Shown here: positions 17,101-18,377 of the stretch, in pieces
Layout: every line of letters starts with the position of its first letter
Position numbering within the stretch: the stretch's first letter is position 1
Source of the DNA: Flavobacteriales bacterium
GTDB lineage: Bacteria; Bacteroidota; Bacteroidia; NORP154
Assembly (NCBI GenBank): GCA_012965625.1
Contig: DTSC01000039.1
Span: 1 to 18,377, forward strand
DNA length: 18,377 bases
Reading direction: 5' to 3'
Notes under the pieces: generated by a model
What the model was told of the DNA's origin: nothing
Database searches by the model: none
What the model saw: only the letters and a program-made list of their open reading frames with translations
Program-made: the position numbers and the translations under genes

Positions 17101-18377
17101 GAGGAACAGGACCATACACTTACTCCTGGAACACATCTCCTGTACAGTCCAATGCTACTGCAATTAACCTAACTGCAAATTCATATATAGGTTCTGTTAC
17201 AGATAGTGTTGGATGTACTGCTGTTGATGTAATTATCATTACCGAGCCCACTGCTGTAACAGGTACTACTGGAAGTATAAATGCTACTTGTGGAAATGCG
17301 GATGGGTCAGCATATATCACAGCAAGTGGAGGAAATAGCCCTTACTTTTATTTGTGGGATGATCTTGGCATGCAAACTACGGATACTGCTTCTGGCTTAA
17401 TTGCAAACAATTATAATGTGACAGTAACAGACAATAGTGGTTGCACCTACTTTGTAGCAGTTTCTGTAAATGATGCAGGTGCACCAATAGCAACAATTTC
17501 AAATGTTGTAAATGTAACTTGTAATGGTGGATCAGATGGATCAGCAATGGTTACAGCAAGCAATGGCATTCCTCCCTACTCATACCAATGGAGCACTGGA
17601 GGTAGTACTACGGCTGAAACCAATATGCCTACTGGCACACATTCTGCTACTGTTACAGATGCTGTTGGTTGTATCACAGTTGTAAACGTTTCGATTACAG
17701 AACCATCTGCAATCAATATTGCATCAGAAGTATCAGTTGATGTTTCATGCAATGGTTTAGCTGATGGTACTATTACCGTTTCAGCCACTGGTGGAACAGG
17801 AACTTTAAGCTATTCTATTGATAGCGGAACCACATATGCAAACACGAGTGGTAATTTCACAGCCTTGAACCCAAGTACCTATGGGATATCAGTTCAAGAT
17901 TCCAATGGATGTACCATCACTGGCAGCATTTTGGTAATAAATGAACCAGGGGCTATCTCAATCATATCAGAAATTGCTGCTGATTTAACTTGTTACGGAA
18001 ATGGAGACGGTACAATTACCATCAATGCAAGTGGTGGGGTTGGAATCCTTTCATACTCTATTGATGGTGGTTCTACATATCCAAGCACTTCAGGAAGCTT
18101 TACAGGATTGCCAGCTGGAACTTATAATGTATCTGTACAAGATTCCAATGGATGTACCACTACAGGAAGCGTATTGGTCGTAAATGAACCAGGGGCTATC
18201 TCTATCATTTCAGAAAATGCTACTAATATAACTTGTAATGGAAATATTGATGGAACAATTACCATCAATGCAAGTGGTGGAGTTGGAATCCTTTCATATT
18301 CTATTGATGGTGGTTCTACATATCCAAGCACTTCAGGAAGCTTTACAGGATTGCCAGCTGGAACTTATAATGTATCT
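14103..18377 (+). CDS. Second secreted M43 (pappalysin-type) metallopeptidase with SprB array, 3'-truncated
   Basis: The open frame of 1425 codons from the ATG at 14103 has no stop before the window ends. Signal peptide about 1-24 (MTRVITYLLS, ending near QLTAQ). Propeptide with a single cysteine, C63. M43 domain about 107-360 with HEIGHYLNLKH at 274-284 (H274, H278, H284; E275) and a Met-turn in NYMSY. The Gly common before the third His is Asn, a frequent variant in Bacteroidota M43 enzymes. PKD about 368-455, an unnamed beta-rich domain about 456-648, a second PKD about 650-738 with DVDGDGFYD at 685-693, then nine SprB-like repeats to the edge. It aligns end to end with the preceding gene, sharing blocks such as DVEIEFCLASKD and GMHGSSIDGLV, so the pair arose by tandem duplication. 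A sorting domain is expected beyond the window. The array is longer than in the paralogue and ends in near-identical units. Confidence 0.93.
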   Translation, partial: MTRVITYLLSILVMGFASIQLTAQQVNLFNQNQLQSTIKTIIPQTNVGKSTSNKSLGINQSWCHSDEITNNFIQQQILIDPSYTQKIAAQEQLIQQWKQSNIFAKKVLRTIPVVVHVVHNPSNSNNPSENVSDAAIYDMINTLNEDFRRLNADTSNTRSFFKPVAADVEIEFCLASKDPNGASTIGITRTVTSEVYYDNNTETNKMKTSSSGGADPWPGNKYLNIWICNISNYQGYGVAGYAYLPTPGMHGSSIDGLVLDFDIGIGFGDRTATHEIGHYLNLKHVWGNNPPSCGNDDGFADTPNSGSENYGCNYSSNTCGTANGDQIENYMSYANCQNMFSSDQAAEMNAILSGVRSSLLTSDGCEPTAPPVADFVASDTVIQAGGYVFFTDLSTGVPDTWSWSFGGGGSPNTSTFKNPVIQFNTIGTYNVSLTVINTLGSNAITKTLYIDVIAPLGCDTINWTFLADTPLFIYSCTPTPTCGYILGTNQYDDLSKAQLFTITEYAPSTHVTGGLFYFARAYKDPGSNAQVVFKVWDSDGTAGAPGTVLGTDTVDLADIVSDVQNNYLTQTLFNPPVYVTNDYYFGFEMLNFDLWGGGTRDSLTLVQTENGVSAGSIPWEQWDDNTWHDLASVWGFSATTIFATPYMTTLPPTPMFTADTVVGCEGLTVTFDAGASINANGYYWDVDGDGFYDWYTIDSLITITYDTTGTFDVKLLVEGPCTGINDTVFTNFITINDNPLLSTVIGDANCGACDGMATVSPTGGTGPFTYQWDDPSNQTNAGATSLCPGSYQVIVTDANGCTNTDGGSVSDGAGMIIDSSISTIDSCGKGVGTVSIYVSGGTGPYSYLWDDSGIQTNQSAIGLSSGTYNVTVSDASNCSVETDFFTAGVVSSSQDVNDASIMGVNVTCSGGNDGSATVSVTTGSAPYNYLWNDTGSQTNAMATGLLVGSYTVTITDLYLCTDTESVVITQISTLSANIGASTNITCNGGNDGSATLTTSGGTGPYTYSWNTSPVQSNATAINLTANSYIGSVTDSVGCTAVDVIIITEPTAVTGTTGSINATCGNADGSAYITASGGNSPYFYLWDDLGMQTTDTASGLIANNYNVTVTDNSGCTYFVAVSVNDAGAPIATISNVVNVTCNGGSDGSAMVTASNGIPPYSYQWSTGGSTTAETNMPTGTHSATVTDAVGCITVVNVSITEPSAINIASEVSVDVSCNGLADGTITVSATGGTGTLSYSIDSGTTYANTSGNFTALNPSTYGISVQDSNGCTITGSILVINEPGAISIISEIAADLTCYGNGDGTITINASGGVGILSYSIDGGSTYPSTSGSFTGLPAGTYNVSVQDSNGCTTTGSVLVVNEPGAISIISENATNITCNGNIDGTITINASGGVGILSYSIDGGSTYPSTSGSFTGLPAGTYNVS
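16325..18377 (+). repeat. SprB-like repeat array, at least 9 units
   Basis: Units 1-6 are the YxYLW type with an entry Cys and an exit C. Units 7-9 switch to a YSID(G/S)G type followed by FTGLPAGTYNVSVQDSNGC, closer to repeats described in SprB itself. Only unit 1 carries the extra CDG / SLCPG cysteine pair. The array continues past the window. Confidence 0.87.
17700..18377 (+). repeat. 243-bp tandem repeat, three units, last one cut by the window edge
   Basis: Units begin at GAACC(A) codons 17700, 17943 and 18186, with a period of exactly 243 bp (81 residues). Units 2 and 3 differ at about 15 of 192 shared positions. From 18012-18134 against 18255-18377 there are only two mismatches in 123 bp, both silent. 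Unit 1 is more diverged. Confidence 0.9.

Noticed and set aside
17700..18377. Regular direct repeats that could suggest a CRISPR-like array
   Set aside because: The period is a whole number of codons, the repeats lie in one long open frame, and there are no short unique spacers; they encode SprB units.
9663..18377. Frequent GGCACC(TAT) and GGTACA strings as possible DNA-level signals
   Set aside because: They are codons of the recurring Gly-Thr-Tyr and Gly-Thr-Ala positions of SprB repeats, and occur only in that frame and context.

Overview
The window is AT-rich and almost fully coding. It looks like a chromosomal segment of a member of the Bacteroidota, probably a gliding or surface-associated free-living type. 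Four things support this: type IX secretion system (T9SS) type A C-terminal sorting domains on the secreted proteins, long arrays of SprB-like repeats, Bacteroidota-style TAnnTTTG promoter elements, and A-rich rather than Shine-Dalgarno leaders. The order or genus cannot be fixed from this sequence alone.

Layout. (1) 1-6401, plus strand: two very large secreted proteins 24 bp apart. The first is cut at its 5' end and carries propeller-like ~60-residue repeats, two Fn3-like domains, three SprB repeats and a sorting domain. The second is 1393 aa, with a signal peptide, 12 SprB repeats, the same Fn3 pair, two more SprB repeats and a sorting domain. Their C-terminal parts are copies of one cassette. 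(2) 6391-9465, minus strand: a compact four-gene operon, in transcription order an OmpR/PhoB response regulator, a Rossmann/DUF2520 protein, a UbiA-family prenyltransferase and a Maf nucleotide pyrophosphatase. It converges tail-to-tail with region 1 and the stop regions overlap by 11 bp. (3) 9466-9662: a divergent promoter region with a good plus-strand promoter. (4) 9663-18377, plus strand: two paralogous giant M43 (pappalysin-type) metallopeptidases, each with signal peptide, propeptide, catalytic domain, PKD, an unnamed beta-rich domain, a second PKD and a SprB array. The first ends in a sorting domain; the second runs off the window. Its open frame starts at 14103 and has no stop before 18377.

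How the genes work together. The four large proteins are built from the same parts and should be exported through the Sec system and then T9SS, to be anchored on or released from the cell surface. Two are likely proteases; the other two look like adhesin or matrix-type proteins. The minus-strand operon is cytoplasmic or membrane housekeeping and need not be functionally linked to them.

I see no mobile element, CRISPR, RNA gene or defence system. The most unusual signals lie inside the secreted proteins. Two cysteine pairs co-vary across 34 SprB repeats, a 243-bp tandem repeat with only silent changes in its conserved part sits at the right edge, the C-terminal cassette has been moved between genes, and each peptidase has a single conserved propeptide cysteine that could act as a latency switch.
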